DNA of 64,000 bases from UBA11400 sp964473555 (GTDB lineage Bacteria > Bacteroidota > Rhodothermia > Balneolales > HLUCCA01), in the NCBI GenBank assembly GCA_964473555.1, contig CAYYPL010000009.1:1-64000 (forward strand), given 5' to 3'. The notes beneath the pieces are model-generated. The model saw nothing but the letters and a program-made list of their open reading frames with translations, did no database searches and was not told the origin of the DNA. Of the stretch, positions 15,705-25,647 are shown piece by piece (positions within the stretch are counted from its first letter, which is position 1; each line of letters starts with the position of its first letter). The position numbers and the translations under genes are program-made.

Positions 15705-16624
15705 TGCAACCCATATCGTATCACGAACCGGTCCTGTTGGCGGAGGCGGTTGAGGTTCTGATTTCAGACCCCAATGGCGTCTATATTGACGGCACTTTAG
15801 GTGGCGGCGGACATTCTGTCGCAATTTTAAAGACCCTCGGCCCATCAGGAACCTTGTTCGGAATCGATCAGGACGACGATGCATTAAGTACTGCAACAAC
15901 CCGAATCAACGATAAACGCTTTCACGCCGTGAAGGGAAACTTCGCCTATATGGATGTGCTCATTGCCCCAACCTACCGGGGACGAATATCCGGGATCCTT
16001 CTGGATCTTGGTGTGTCGAGCTATCAAATTGATGAGGGAACCCGTGGCTTCAGTTTCCGCGAGGATGGTCCATTAGATATGCGTATGGATACAAGAACTT
16101 CACGTTCGGCCAAAGCTGTTGTTAACGAATATTCCGAAGCAGATCTGGTTCGCATTCTGTTTGAATACGGCGAGGAGCGTTTCAGTCGAAAGATTGCCAA
16201 TGCAATCATCAACCGCCGCCCGCTGGAAACCACTTCTGATCTGAGAAAAGCCGTTGAAGCTGCAGTCAAAGGACCTCATGTGGTCAAATCACTGGCCAGA
16301 GTGTTTCAGGCGATCCGCATCGAAGTGAACCGCGAAATCGAAGTGCTGCATCAAGTACTCCAGAAAAGTGTGAGTATGCTGGCTCCGAACGGACATCTGG
16401 TGGTGATATCCTATCATTCACTTGAAGATCGTCCGGTGAAGCATTTCATGCGTTCGGGCAATCTGGAGGGAGTCATCGAAAAAGATTTTTATGGACACGA
16501 CATCCGTCCGCTTGAGCCTTTCAAACCGGCCATGATTACCCCATCCGAAGCAGAAATCCATCGCAATCCACGTGCTCGCAGTGCCAAAATGCGGATTGCA
16601 TACAAACCGGAGGACGTATCATGA
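15704..16624 (+). CDS. rsmH: 16S rRNA (cytosine-1402-N4)-methyltransferase RsmH (MraW)
   Basis: SAM-dependent methyltransferase that modifies C1402 of 16S rRNA in the decoding centre. Key blocks are YHEPVLLAEAVEVL, the SAM loop DGTLGGGGHS near residue 25, LLDLGVSSYQID, RGFSFREDGPLDMRMD and VISYHSLEDRPVKHFM. The 306 residues are normal. It overlaps mraZ by one base and ftsL by 4 bp, as is usual in dcw clusters. Confidence 0.96.
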   Translation: MQPISYHEPVLLAEAVEVLISDPNGVYIDGTLGGGGHSVAILKTLGPSGTLFGIDQDDDALSTATTRINDKRFHAVKGNFAYMDVLIAPTYRGRISGILLDLGVSSYQIDEGTRGFSFREDGPLDMRMDTRTSRSAKAVVNEYSEADLVRILFEYGEERFSRKIANAIINRRPLETTSDLRKAVEAAVKGPHVVKSLARVFQAIRIEVNREIEVLHQVLQKSVSMLAPNGHLVVISYHSLEDRPVKHFMRSGNLEGVIEKDFYGHDIRPLEPFKPAMITPSEAEIHRNPRARSAKMRIAYKPEDVS

Positions 16625-17049
16625 CCGTAGGCAGATCGTACAGGCTGGATCAGGAAATGAAAGTTGCTCCAACAAGTATGGGCAAGCGGATGAAGAAACC
16701 TTTGCTTCAGGAGAAATTGAATGATCCGAAGCTGATTCCGGGCATTACAGGTGAGGATGCGGCTCTAAAGAAAGCCATTTCGAGCATTACTCCGGCAAAA
16801 ATGATCGTTGGGACCCTTATTGTCGGTGTTTTAGGATATTTCTATATCTCACATGTGTTTTACATGCAGCAATTACATGCTGAAGTGCTACAACTCAGAA
16901 GTCAGTATGAGCAGATTCGACTGGATCAACATAACACTCAGCTTACTTTTGAACGAATGACCGGACCGGCAGATGTATATCAACGCGCCCGACAAATTGG
17001 ACTCGTCGATGGAGGCCCGGCAGACAATCTTTTGACAAGAAACCCATAA
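16621..17049 (+). CDS. ftsL: FtsL-like cell division protein
   Basis: A small bitopic protein of 142 residues: a basic cytoplasmic N-terminal tail of about 55 residues, a membrane helix around 57-80 (IVGTLIVGVLGYFYISHVF), then a short coiled-coil-like periplasmic part (EVLQLRSQYEQIRLDQ) and a C-terminal RARQIGLVDG segment as in FtsL proteins. FtsL partners FtsQ/B and activates FtsWI. Sequence similarity in this family is low; position between rsmH and ftsI carries much of the assignment. A ggagg precedes the start. Confidence 0.8.
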   Translation: MTVGRSYRLDQEMKVAPTSMGKRMKKPLLQEKLNDPKLIPGITGEDAALKKAISSITPAKMIVGTLIVGVLGYFYISHVFYMQQLHAEVLQLRSQYEQIRLDQHNTQLTFERMTGPADVYQRARQIGLVDGGPADNLLTRNP

Positions 17050-17084
17050 CCCGTTAGCAACCCTTTAATTCTCGCGTCACCACG

Positions 17085-19235
17085 ATGTCAGATCCCATCA
17101 AACAGACCAAAAAACGAATCCTGTTCGTGCTGGGCATGGCGATATTGCTTCCTGTGGCCATTGGTGCACAGTTGTTGCGGGTGCAACTGGTTGAGGGTGC
17201 CAAACTTCGGGAACTCTTTGATGATCAGGCCATCGATGTGATTCCGATCGAAGCCCAGCGCGGATCAATTATTGACGCCAAGGGTAGAATTCTGGTGAGT
17301 AACAACGTTTCCTATACGGTTGCCGTAGATCCAAGAGTGCCAAACACGAAGCCTGAAGATATAGGCAAGATTCTGACTACTTTGTCTAAACATACTGGTC
17401 AGACAGAGCGTGAATACCGGCAGAAAATCCAGCAAGCCGGACGTCAGGCCAGATACATTATTCTGGAAAGGGCTGTGAGCCGCGACGCCTATCATGATTT
17501 GAAGTCGTTAGGGCTACGGAATGTGATTCTCGAAGACCATTACAAGCGTCGTTACAACTACGATCAGCTTGCTGCACACGTCATTGGATATGTGAACCAC
17601 GAGGTCCGGGGCATGATGGGACTGGAAGCCAAGTACGACGCTGCACTTCGCGGACAAGACGGCCAGCAGCAGGTACAGCGTGACCGCATGGGACGAATCC
17701 GTGCCATGGTCGGCTCACCTCGTAGGCTTCCAAGTAACGGATACTCGTTAAAAACCACCATCGATGCGCACATTCAGTCCATCGTGGAAGAAGAACTTCG
17801 TTCAGGCGTAGAGAAATCGATGGCCAAACACGGAACTGCAATAGTGATGGATCCGCGGACCGGTGCCATCAAAGCCATGGCCAACTACCCGACGTATAAT
17901 CCGAATACACCTGCATCCCGAAGTGACGAAAATCGCCGGAATTTCGCCATTTCGGACATGATCGAGCCTGGATCCACTTTTAAAATGATTACAGCGGTAG
18001 CTGCCATAGAACAAGGTGTGGTCAAGATGGATGAAGTATTCAGCACTCCTGACAGTGGCGTGAAAGTGATCTATGGCCAGGCGATGCGCGATCATGATCC
18101 GTTGGGTACACTCGATTTCAGCAATGTGATCAAGAAATCGTCGAATATAGCGACTTCTGAGGTTGCCATGCGCCTCAAAAAGGACACGTTTTATCAGTAC
18201 ACACGCAATTTTGGCTTCGGAACTCCAACTGGAATCGACCTGACCAGCGAAGAAGAAGGACGAGTTCAGCGTCCGCATAATTGGTCGAACGTTACATTAC
18301 CATGGATGTCGATTGGGTACGAGGTTCAGGTTACTCCGCTTCAGATGGTCATGGCCTACGGAGCATTTGCAAACGAAGGATACCTGATGCGTCCGTACAT
18401 CGTGGATGAAATCATCGACGAATATGGAAATGTGCTCGAAAAAACACAACCGACCCGAATCCGTCGTGCCATCAAATCGGAGACCATCCAGACCCTTATG
18501 CCAGCTTTCGAAGGGGTGGTTACCGAAGATGGTACTGCCGAATTCGCCCGAATTGAGGGCATCGCCATTGGTGGAAAAACCGGTACAGCGCAGAAATACA
18601 TCGATGGACAGTATCGAGCCCGATACCGTGCATCGTTCATTGGTTTTTATCCAACAACCCAACCACGATATGTTGTTATGGTGTTGCTGGATGAACCGAA
18701 ATCGAGCATTTATGGAGGGTACGTTTCTGGCCCTATTTTCCGCCAGATCACATCCAGAATTATGAGTCTGGACGAGAACATCCAGCGAGATATCGTCGAA
18801 CCCGTGTTGGCTCAACCGGTTCGCAGAATTCCCAATCTCACCGGGCTTCAGTTCACAGCCGCTCAAAAACTACTCAAAGAAATTGGGATAGATTATTCAA
18901 AAAATGGATCCGGAGCACTAGTCCTTGCCCAGGACAAACTACCAGGTTCGCTGATGGAACGAGGAACCAAAGTAGCATTAACCCTGGGTGGAAGCCTGGA
19001 TGCACAGAAGGTCTCGGATATTCAAACGGTGCCGGACCTGACTGGACTGAGCATGCGACAGGCACTGGTCACCGTCACAGAATTCGGGTTTACTCCGAAC
19101 TTGATCGGATCGGGCACCGTGTATACACAATTCCCCGGAGCAGGAGAAAAACTACGGCGTGGACAAGAAGTAACCATTCGGGGTCGGGCTAGATCGATGC
19201 AGGAACTTTCCACCATCACAGCGAGTATGCCATGA
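17085..19235 (+). CDS. ftsI: Penicillin-binding protein FtsI (PBP3-type) with C-terminal PASTA domains
   Basis: Septal class B transpeptidase that cross-links peptidoglycan with FtsW. It has an N-terminal membrane helix (~12-32), a PBP dimerisation domain (~60-220) and the transpeptidase domain with S297 in EPGSTFKM, SSN at 352-354 and K498-TG. The last ~140 residues hold two PASTA-like repeats (IPNLTGLQFTAAQKLLKEIG and VPDLTGLSMRQALVTVTEFG). The 716 residues are longer than E. coli FtsI because of these. PASTA-bearing FtsI is known in Bacteroidota-type and Gram-positive bacteria. It overlaps murE by 4 bp. Confidence 0.94.
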   Translation: MSDPIKQTKKRILFVLGMAILLPVAIGAQLLRVQLVEGAKLRELFDDQAIDVIPIEAQRGSIIDAKGRILVSNNVSYTVAVDPRVPNTKPEDIGKILTTLSKHTGQTEREYRQKIQQAGRQARYIILERAVSRDAYHDLKSLGLRNVILEDHYKRRYNYDQLAAHVIGYVNHEVRGMMGLEAKYDAALRGQDGQQQVQRDRMGRIRAMVGSPRRLPSNGYSLKTTIDAHIQSIVEEELRSGVEKSMAKHGTAIVMDPRTGAIKAMANYPTYNPNTPASRSDENRRNFAISDMIEPGSTFKMITAVAAIEQGVVKMDEVFSTPDSGVKVIYGQAMRDHDPLGTLDFSNVIKKSSNIATSEVAMRLKKDTFYQYTRNFGFGTPTGIDLTSEEEGRVQRPHNWSNVTLPWMSIGYEVQVTPLQMVMAYGAFANEGYLMRPYIVDEIIDEYGNVLEKTQPTRIRRAIKSETIQTLMPAFEGVVTEDGTAEFARIEGIAIGGKTGTAQKYIDGQYRARYRASFIGFYPTTQPRYVVMVLLDEPKSSIYGGYVSGPIFRQITSRIMSLDENIQRDIVEPVLAQPVRRIPNLTGLQFTAAQKLLKEIGIDYSKNGSGALVLAQDKLPGSLMERGTKVALTLGGSLDAQKVSDIQTVPDLTGLSMRQALVTVTEFGFTPNLIGSGTVYTQFPGAGEKLRRGQEVTIRGRARSMQELSTITASMP

Positions 19236-20809
19236 CCATTGAAAGACTCATAGCGCTCATACAACCTGAAAAAGTGTATGGTCCAATGGCCGGGGTCATT
19301 CAGCGACTCATTGATGATTCCAGGGTCGCCGGTCCGAACGACGCATTCATTGCGGTTCAAGGCTCTGAAACAGATGGTCACACATTCATAGGTTCTGCCT
19401 TGCAGTCAGGTGTTGATGTGGTCATAGCCGAGCGTTCTCCTTCCGACGAAGAGCTTAAGATACTCAACGGCAAATTACCCGGGACTTTAAATCGTTCCGA
19501 CTCAGCCCTCAGCCTGGGGAAGGGATCTGATTACCACGAGTTGTTCGACCTGCTGAAGGTGACATGGATAGTTTGTGACGATACCCGGAACATCCTGGCT
19601 CCCCTGGCGTTTGAATTTGCCGGTAATCCACAAAAGCAACTCAAACTCATTGGAGTGACCGGTACGAATGGGAAAACCACAGTGACTACACTGATCTGGC
19701 AGGTTTTGGATCATCTCGGGATACCTGCTGCACTTTTAGGTACGGTTCTCAAGCGAATCGGGTCAAAGGAGGTTTCAAGTTCACTCACAACCCCCGGTGC
19801 CATCGAACTTGCCAACGACATGAAACTTGCCGTGGAATCAGGTTGCACCCATTTCATCATGGAAGTATCGTCCCATGCCCTCGAACAGGGTCGTACCCGG
19901 GGACTCGATTTCGATGTGGCTGTATTCACCAATCTTACTCACGACCATCTGGATTATCACAAGACGATGGATCGCTATGCAGATGCGAAGAAACTTCTGT
20001 TCGACGGCCTGTCAGATCAGGCAACAGCCGTGATCAATGCCGACGATACTAATCACAGATACATGATCAAAGATTGTAAGGCTACCATATGGGATCTGAC
20101 ACTGAAATCCGAAGACTATTACATTCTCACCATAGATCACAACGGTTTGCTGATCCATATGGATGGACTTTACCTTGAATCTCCGTTGACAGGTACATTC
20201 AATGCCTATAATGTTGCACAGGCTTTTTTGGCACTTGTAGCATCAGGTATTTCGGCGCGTGACGCAGCCAAAGGCCTGGCAAGGGCTACAGGGGCACCGG
20301 GTCGACTGGAGAGGATTCTGATCGATGGCGACGACAACCTCCCAGTGGTATTTGTTGACTACGCCCACACTCCAAACGCGTTGCAAAATGTACTTGAAAC
20401 GCTCGGAGAAATCCGGCAAGAAGGACAGAAAGTCATTTGTGTCTTTGGCTGTGGAGGTAACAGAGACCGCACCAAGCGGCCGGTAATGGCCGGCGTCTCG
20501 GGTTATTTCGCAGACTATACTGTGGTTACCTCTGACAATCCACGTTTTGAGGATCCAGATGCGATTATCAAAGAAATCTGTTCAGGATTTGCCCCTGGCA
20601 CCGCGTACCGTATCGAACCTGACCGTGCCGCCGCAATTCACAAAACCATTTTAACTGCTACTACATCGCAGATCATACTGATAGCCGGTAAAGGTCACGA
20701 GACCTACCAGGAAATTGGTGGTGTCAGGCATCATTTTGATGACCGTGAACAGGTACGTGATGCTTTGAACTCCAGAAAATCAATCCATCAACATCCGGAG
20801 GCTCACTAA
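19232..20809 (+). CDS. murE: UDP-MurNAc-tripeptide synthetase MurE (meso-DAP type)
   Basis: Mur ligase that adds the third residue to UDP-MurNAc-L-Ala-D-Glu. The ATP loop is GVTGTNGKTTVTTLIW, and HDHLDYHKTMDRYADAK and FVDYAHTPNALQNVLE are typical. The substrate motif is SDNPRFEDP: the DNPR form selects meso-diaminopimelate, so the wall is of the DAP type (established family rule). The 525 residues include an insertion of about 30 residues in the N-terminal domain (around 65-100, rich in L, G, S). Overlaps ftsI by 4 bp and mraY by one. Confidence 0.95.
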   Translation: MTIERLIALIQPEKVYGPMAGVIQRLIDDSRVAGPNDAFIAVQGSETDGHTFIGSALQSGVDVVIAERSPSDEELKILNGKLPGTLNRSDSALSLGKGSDYHELFDLLKVTWIVCDDTRNILAPLAFEFAGNPQKQLKLIGVTGTNGKTTVTTLIWQVLDHLGIPAALLGTVLKRIGSKEVSSSLTTPGAIELANDMKLAVESGCTHFIMEVSSHALEQGRTRGLDFDVAVFTNLTHDHLDYHKTMDRYADAKKLLFDGLSDQATAVINADDTNHRYMIKDCKATIWDLTLKSEDYYILTIDHNGLLIHMDGLYLESPLTGTFNAYNVAQAFLALVASGISARDAAKGLARATGAPGRLERILIDGDDNLPVVFVDYAHTPNALQNVLETLGEIRQEGQKVICVFGCGGNRDRTKRPVMAGVSGYFADYTVVTSDNPRFEDPDAIIKEICSGFAPGTAYRIEPDRAAAIHKTILTATTSQIILIAGKGHETYQEIGGVRHHFDDREQVRDALNSRKSIHQHPEAH

Positions 20810-21945
20810 TGTTATACTGGTTACTTGATTTACTGGAACGGACCATCGAACCTCCTGGATTCGGAATCTTTGCCTACATTTCTGTTCGAAGTGCTCTGGC
20901 AGCGATCACCGCACTGTTTATGAGCCTCGTGTTCGGAAAGCGCATCATTCGGTGGTTACAGAGAATGCAATTAGGCGAGACCATACGCACTGACATCGGT
21001 CTCGATAGTCATTTGTCTAAAGCCGGCACACCCAGTATGGGCGGGATTATCATCATCCTGAGCACCGTAATACCTGCTATGTTGTGGATGAATCCACTGA
21101 ATCCATACATGATTCCGATTGTGTTCGTGACCGTTGCGCTCGGGATGGTTGGGTTTATTGATGACTATCTCAAAATCATCAAAAAAGACAAACGCGGTCT
21201 GGCGGGACGATTGAAAATTGCCGGACAGGTGCTGGTTGGCCTTGTAGTGGCCACATTTCTGTATTTCCATCCAGACTTTGAAGCGTATCATACCCTCAGC
21301 ACGGTACCCTTCCTAAAAGACACCAATATCGATTATGCCTTTTGGGGAGAATCACTGGGATGGGTCTTTTTCTTTCCTTTTGTGATATTTGTAATCACTG
21401 GAGTGAGCAATGCCGCAAATCTTACCGATGGACTCGATGGCCTTGCTGCCGGAACCTCGGCGATAGCTGCCGTTGCACTTGCTGTACTGGCATACGTTTC
21501 GGGCCGCATCGACTTTTCCCTGTTTCTTGACATCATGTATCTGCCTGGTACCGGAGAGCTTACCATTTTCTGTTCTGCACTGGTCGGTGCATGCTTTGGA
21601 TTTCTGTGGTACAACACCTATCCCGCTGAAGTTTTTATGGGCGATACCGGATCGCTGGCACTTGGCGGATCCATAGCGGCCGTTGCACTGATGGTCCATA
21701 AAGAATTGTTATTACCCATTTTATGTGGGGTATTTTTCCTAGAAACGCTGTCTGTCATTCTGCAGACCACCTATTTCAAAGCCACGAAACGATTTGGTGG
21801 CGAAGGTAAGCGTTTATTCCTGATGGCTCCGATCCACCATCATTTCGAAAAGAAAGGGTGGTCGGAGCCCAAAATTGTAGTTCGATTCTGGATTATTGCA
21901 ATCCTGCTGGCCTTGTTCACCATTATCACCCTGAAACTTCGATGA
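20809..21945 (+). CDS. mraY: Phospho-MurNAc-pentapeptide translocase MraY
   Basis: Polytopic membrane enzyme that transfers phospho-MurNAc-pentapeptide to undecaprenyl phosphate, giving lipid I. About ten membrane helices are visible. Signatures are KAGTPSMGGIIIILS, FIDDYLKI, NAANLTDGLDGLA, FMGDTGSLALG and the histidine loop APIHHHFEKKGWSEPK. The 378 residues are normal. murF, which makes its substrate, is missing between murE and mraY. A ggagg lies before the start; the stop overlaps the murD start (ATGA). Confidence 0.96.
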   Translation: MLYWLLDLLERTIEPPGFGIFAYISVRSALAAITALFMSLVFGKRIIRWLQRMQLGETIRTDIGLDSHLSKAGTPSMGGIIIILSTVIPAMLWMNPLNPYMIPIVFVTVALGMVGFIDDYLKIIKKDKRGLAGRLKIAGQVLVGLVVATFLYFHPDFEAYHTLSTVPFLKDTNIDYAFWGESLGWVFFFPFVIFVITGVSNAANLTDGLDGLAAGTSAIAAVALAVLAYVSGRIDFSLFLDIMYLPGTGELTIFCSALVGACFGFLWYNTYPAEVFMGDTGSLALGGSIAAVALMVHKELLLPILCGVFFLETLSVILQTTYFKATKRFGGEGKRLFLMAPIHHHFEKKGWSEPKIVVRFWIIAILLALFTIITLKLR

Positions 21946-23303
21946 TTGACGTTAAAAACAGACCTATTACCATAATCGGTGCAGCTAAAAGTGGTTTAGC
22001 TGCAGCGTTGTTGCTCAATGAGCGTGGAGCAAGGGTATTCGTGTCAGAGGCCGGTACCATCCCGGATGTAAGTCAGCGAATGTTATGTGATGCGGGCATT
22101 GAGTTTGAACATCAGGGACACACCGAAAGAGGCCATAACTCAGATTTTGCCGTAGTCAGTCCAGGGGTTCCGGATGAAGCCTCATTAGTTCAGTTCTTCA
22201 ACACACCGGCTAAAGGCGTGTTCTCCGAGATTGAAGTCGCCAGTTGGTTCTGCGACACCCCTATGGTCGCAGTTACAGGAAGTAATGGGAAAACAACCGT
22301 GACCTCGTGGCTTGGACACCTGTGGCAAACTGCCGGAATTCCTGCAGATATAGGTGGAAACATCGGAGTTGCCTTTGCGGATCTTGTCCGCAGAAAGAAC
22401 CATGCAGATTGGTCGATCCTGGAGGTAAGTAGTTTTCAACTGGACCACATCTATCGTTTCAAACCTAGAATCAGTTTGTTGCTGAATATCACTCCAGATC
22501 ACTTGAACAGATATCAGTACAACTTCGAGAATTATGCTGCCTCAAAAATGCGCATAGGCATGAACCAGTCTGACCAGGATGTGTTCATATTCTGGAACGA
22601 GGATCCCGTGGTACAACGACTCCTTCCAGGTCATTTCAGTCGGACTGACAGACCCAGGCTCTGGGCATTTTCATCTACCAGTGAGGTAAAAGACGGCATT
22701 TTTGTCCGAGGTAACAAGATTTATTTCAACATCGATAACAACGAGGAGTATCTCATGCATCTGGAAGAAATTGGGCTGAAAGGCCGGCACAATCTGCACA
22801 ACGGGCTGGCGACCGCGCTGGCTGCTCGTGCCGCAGAAATTCGCATTGATGCGATTAGAGACAGTCTGATGCGATTCGAAGGGGTTGAGCACCGACTTGA
22901 GCAGGTTCGGGAGCTCGACGGGGTTCGGTTCATCAACGACAGTAAAGCTACGAATGTAAATGCGGTCTGGTACGCTCTGGAAAGCATGAAAGTACCTGTA
23001 GTATTGATACTCGGTGGACGCGACAAAGGCAATGACTATTCTGAATTAGTCGAACAGATCCATCAAAAAGTCCACACGATCATCGCTATCGGTGAGGGCA
23101 AAAAGGCCATTATTGAACAACTCGGGAAACATGTCCCCTATCTCGTTGAAGCCGATTCGATGGAGGATGCTGTCAGGGCATCGAAAAAAGTAGCAAAACG
23201 AGGCGAAACCGTACTGTTGAGTCCGGCTTGCGCCTCATTTGACATGTTTGAGAACTACGAGCATCGTGGTTCAGAATTCAAAAAATACGTCAACCAATTG
23301 TAA
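21942..23303 (+). CDS. murD: UDP-MurNAc-L-alanine:D-glutamate ligase MurD
   Basis: Adds D-glutamate to UDP-MurNAc-L-Ala. The ATP loop VAVTGSNGKTTVTSWLG is near residue 110; the N-terminal Rossmann segment ITIIGAAKSGLAAALLLNERG, the central LLNITPDHLNRY and the C-terminal FINDSKATNVNAVWYAL and GGRDKGNDY are typical. The start at 21942 gives a 453-residue protein; a longer frame would add 28 residues that overlap mraY and do not resemble MurD. It overlaps mraY by 4 bp and lies 23 bp before ftsW. Confidence 0.95.
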   Translation: MIDVKNRPITIIGAAKSGLAAALLLNERGARVFVSEAGTIPDVSQRMLCDAGIEFEHQGHTERGHNSDFAVVSPGVPDEASLVQFFNTPAKGVFSEIEVASWFCDTPMVAVTGSNGKTTVTSWLGHLWQTAGIPADIGGNIGVAFADLVRRKNHADWSILEVSSFQLDHIYRFKPRISLLLNITPDHLNRYQYNFENYAASKMRIGMNQSDQDVFIFWNEDPVVQRLLPGHFSRTDRPRLWAFSSTSEVKDGIFVRGNKIYFNIDNNEEYLMHLEEIGLKGRHNLHNGLATALAARAAEIRIDAIRDSLMRFEGVEHRLEQVRELDGVRFINDSKATNVNAVWYALESMKVPVVLILGGRDKGNDYSELVEQIHQKVHTIIAIGEGKKAIIEQLGKHVPYLVEADSMEDAVRASKKVAKRGETVLLSPACASFDMFENYEHRGSEFKKYVNQL

Positions 23304-23326
23304 TCCGATTCTAACAGCCAACCAGA

Positions 23327-24520
23327 ATGATTCTCCGTCCAATAACAGATCCAACCAAACTGATTGTCGACACTTCCGGTGACGAGATACAGGGTCGCGC
23401 GGGATATAGTGATCGCTGGATACTCGTCAGCGTGGTGATGCTGGCGATCGGAGGTGTTCTGGCCGTTTTCTCCTCAATCGCTTATTTCGCAGAGCTGAAA
23501 GATACAACGGCACAAAGCCTCGTTCTGGGACACCTGGTTAAATTACTCATCGCCTTCTTTATGATGGTTCTGTTTTCCAAGGTCAATTATCGGATCTTAA
23601 TGAAGTTCAGCTTCCCACTATTGCTGTTAAGTTGGATACTCCTGATCGTTGTGGCGGTTTCAGGTGCCGAAGTTTGGGGTGCACGCCGATTTCTGAATGT
23701 GGCTGGATTCTCCTTCCAGCCCTCGTCTATGGCTTTGGTAACATTACTGATCCATTTGACCGTACTGGTTGAACGCAAGGTGATGCTTGGAACCATCAAA
23801 TCGTTTTCCAAGGCCTTCGTGCCGATGATGGTCTATATTGTGATTACCTGTGGACTCATCGGGATCGAAGATTTCTCCAGTGCCGGAGTACTGATGGTTT
23901 TATGTATGGTTCTGATGTTCATAGGAGGAGTGAGTAAACTTCATCTCGGAACGATGATACTGATCGGAGTCCTGGGTGGATCTGCACTGGTGATGTCCTC
24001 AGATGCCCGGGTTTCACGCGTAACGAACTATGTAGACCAGATCATCCAGATCAACAGTGATCAGCTTGATGCCGGAGCTGGTTATCAATCGCAGCAGGCT
24101 CATATCGCCATCGCACGTGGACAACTTTTTGGAGTTGGTATCGGGAAGTCGGCCCAACGAGACTTCCTACCCGCACCGTACAATGATTTCATCTATGCCA
24201 TTATCGCAGAAGAGTATGGACTCTTCGGTGCCGGGCTCATTTTGATGTTGTACACCCTGATTTTGATCAGAGGAATCGTTTACGTGGCCCGAAATGCGGG
24301 TACCTTGTCGGCCCAACTGCTGGCCACCATCTTTACACTGGCTTTCGTGAGTTATGGATTTGTAAATGCTGCTGTGGCCACCGGACTGTTTCCTGTGACG
24401 GGTCTGCCTATGCCGTTTGTGAGTTATGGCGGATCTAGTATGCTCTTTTCAGGTATCATGATTGGAACGGTACTGAATATTTCCAAGAAAAACGCATCAC
24501 CAAGGAAAAATCTATTCTGA
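23327..24520 (+). CDS. ftsW: SEDS peptidoglycan polymerase FtsW
   Basis: Polytopic SEDS-family glycosyltransferase that polymerises septal glycan with FtsI. About ten membrane helices are visible in 397 residues. Family blocks are SGAEVWGARRFLNVAGFSFQPSS, GYQSQQAHIAIARGQLFGVG, DFIYAIIAEEYGLFGA and the C-terminal LPMPFVSYGGSSML. The N-terminal ~35 residues are a soluble tail. The next gene, murG, starts within its stop codon (TGATG). Confidence 0.94.
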   Translation: MILRPITDPTKLIVDTSGDEIQGRAGYSDRWILVSVVMLAIGGVLAVFSSIAYFAELKDTTAQSLVLGHLVKLLIAFFMMVLFSKVNYRILMKFSFPLLLLSWILLIVVAVSGAEVWGARRFLNVAGFSFQPSSMALVTLLIHLTVLVERKVMLGTIKSFSKAFVPMMVYIVITCGLIGIEDFSSAGVLMVLCMVLMFIGGVSKLHLGTMILIGVLGGSALVMSSDARVSRVTNYVDQIIQINSDQLDAGAGYQSQQAHIAIARGQLFGVGIGKSAQRDFLPAPYNDFIYAIIAEEYGLFGAGLILMLYTLILIRGIVYVARNAGTLSAQLLATIFTLAFVSYGFVNAAVATGLFPVTGLPMPFVSYGGSSMLFSGIMIGTVLNISKKNASPRKNLF

Positions 24521-25647
24521 TGGGCAATACCGCTACATACCGTGTATTGATTGCAGCCGGAGGCACCGGAGGTCATGTCTTCCCTGCCATCGCTATTGCT
24601 GACGCCATCAGACGCCATGTGCCCCAATGTGAGATCACCTTTGCAGGGACACGGGATCATATCGAATGGGAAGCCGTTCCAAGAGCCGGTTATTCGATAC
24701 TACCCATCTGGATTAGCGGATTCCACAGATCATTCACCCTGAAAAATCTGTTGTTTCCCATCAAACTGGTCACAGCACTCTGGCAGAGCATGAGAATCGT
24801 TTCCAGGATCGACCCACATGTGGTGATTTGTTGTGGTGGATTTGTTTCTGGTCCTGTCGGACGAGTTGCAGGCTGGAAAGGCAAAGCCCTGATGCTTCAA
24901 GAACAGAACAGTTTTCCAGGTGTTACCAACAGACTCCTGAGTAAAAAGGCTACCTGTATATTTACCGCGTTCGAAGATGCCGCAAACCATTTCCCGGTCA
25001 AGAAGGTCCGACTGTTCGGCAATCCGGTCAGAAGTGACATCCTTCGTGGATCAGCCTCCGATGCGGCTTCAGCCTATAACTTCAGCACGGATAGGAAAAC
25101 GGTGTTGGTGATGGGCGGAAGTGGTGGCGCAAAAGCCATCAATGAAGCGATGATCAAGCATATCCACTACCTACATCATGAGCTTCACTTACAGATCATC
25201 TGGCAATGTGGGAAACGGTATCTGGGCGACATCATGACCCGGATCGATCAGTCACGTTACCCGAACCTGAGATTGTTATCCTTCGTCGAATCTATGCCCA
25301 ATACCTATGCCCTTGCCGATCTGGTGGTATGCCGTTCGGGTGCGGGCACCCTGGCAGAACTGATGGTACTGGGAAAACCTAGCATTCTGGTTCCATCGCC
25401 CCATGTTGCCGGTGACCACCAGCGACATAACGCCGAGTCCATCTCAAAAAATGGAGCAGCAGCAGTACTAGGTGACGCCGAGCTCGAGGAGAAATTAGCC
25501 CGTTTGGTTGCTTCACTGATCAACGATGGCCGAAAATTATCTGAGATGAGCCGACACGCTTTGGAAATGGCTCATCCTCAGGCTGATGAACACATTGCAA
25601 AAGAAATTATAACCCTAACGCATCCAGATTCAGGTATCCATGAGTAA
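24520..25647 (+). CDS. murG: UDP-GlcNAc:lipid I N-acetylglucosamine transferase MurG
   Basis: GT-B glycosyltransferase that turns lipid I into lipid II at the inner membrane face. The N-terminal glycine-rich loop AAGGTGGHVFPAIAIADAI, the second motif GFVSGPVG, VMGGSGGAKAINEAM and the UDP-GlcNAc site CRSGAGTLAELMVLGKPSILVP (split here only by eye) are all present. The 375 residues are normal. It overlaps ftsW by one base and murC by 8 bp. Confidence 0.95.
   Translation: MGNTATYRVLIAAGGTGGHVFPAIAIADAIRRHVPQCEITFAGTRDHIEWEAVPRAGYSILPIWISGFHRSFTLKNLLFPIKLVTALWQSMRIVSRIDPHVVICCGGFVSGPVGRVAGWKGKALMLQEQNSFPGVTNRLLSKKATCIFTAFEDAANHFPVKKVRLFGNPVRSDILRGSASDAASAYNFSTDRKTVLVMGGSGGAKAINEAMIKHIHYLHHELHLQIIWQCGKRYLGDIMTRIDQSRYPNLRLLSFVESMPNTYALADLVVCRSGAGTLAELMVLGKPSILVPSPHVAGDHQRHNAESISKNGAAAVLGDAELEEKLARLVASLINDGRKLSEMSRHALEMAHPQADEHIAKEIITLTHPDSGIHE

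Noticed and set aside
21858..21941. N-terminal extension of MurD
   Set aside because: It overlaps the conserved end of mraY. The ATGA overlap at 21942 gives a normal MurD start.
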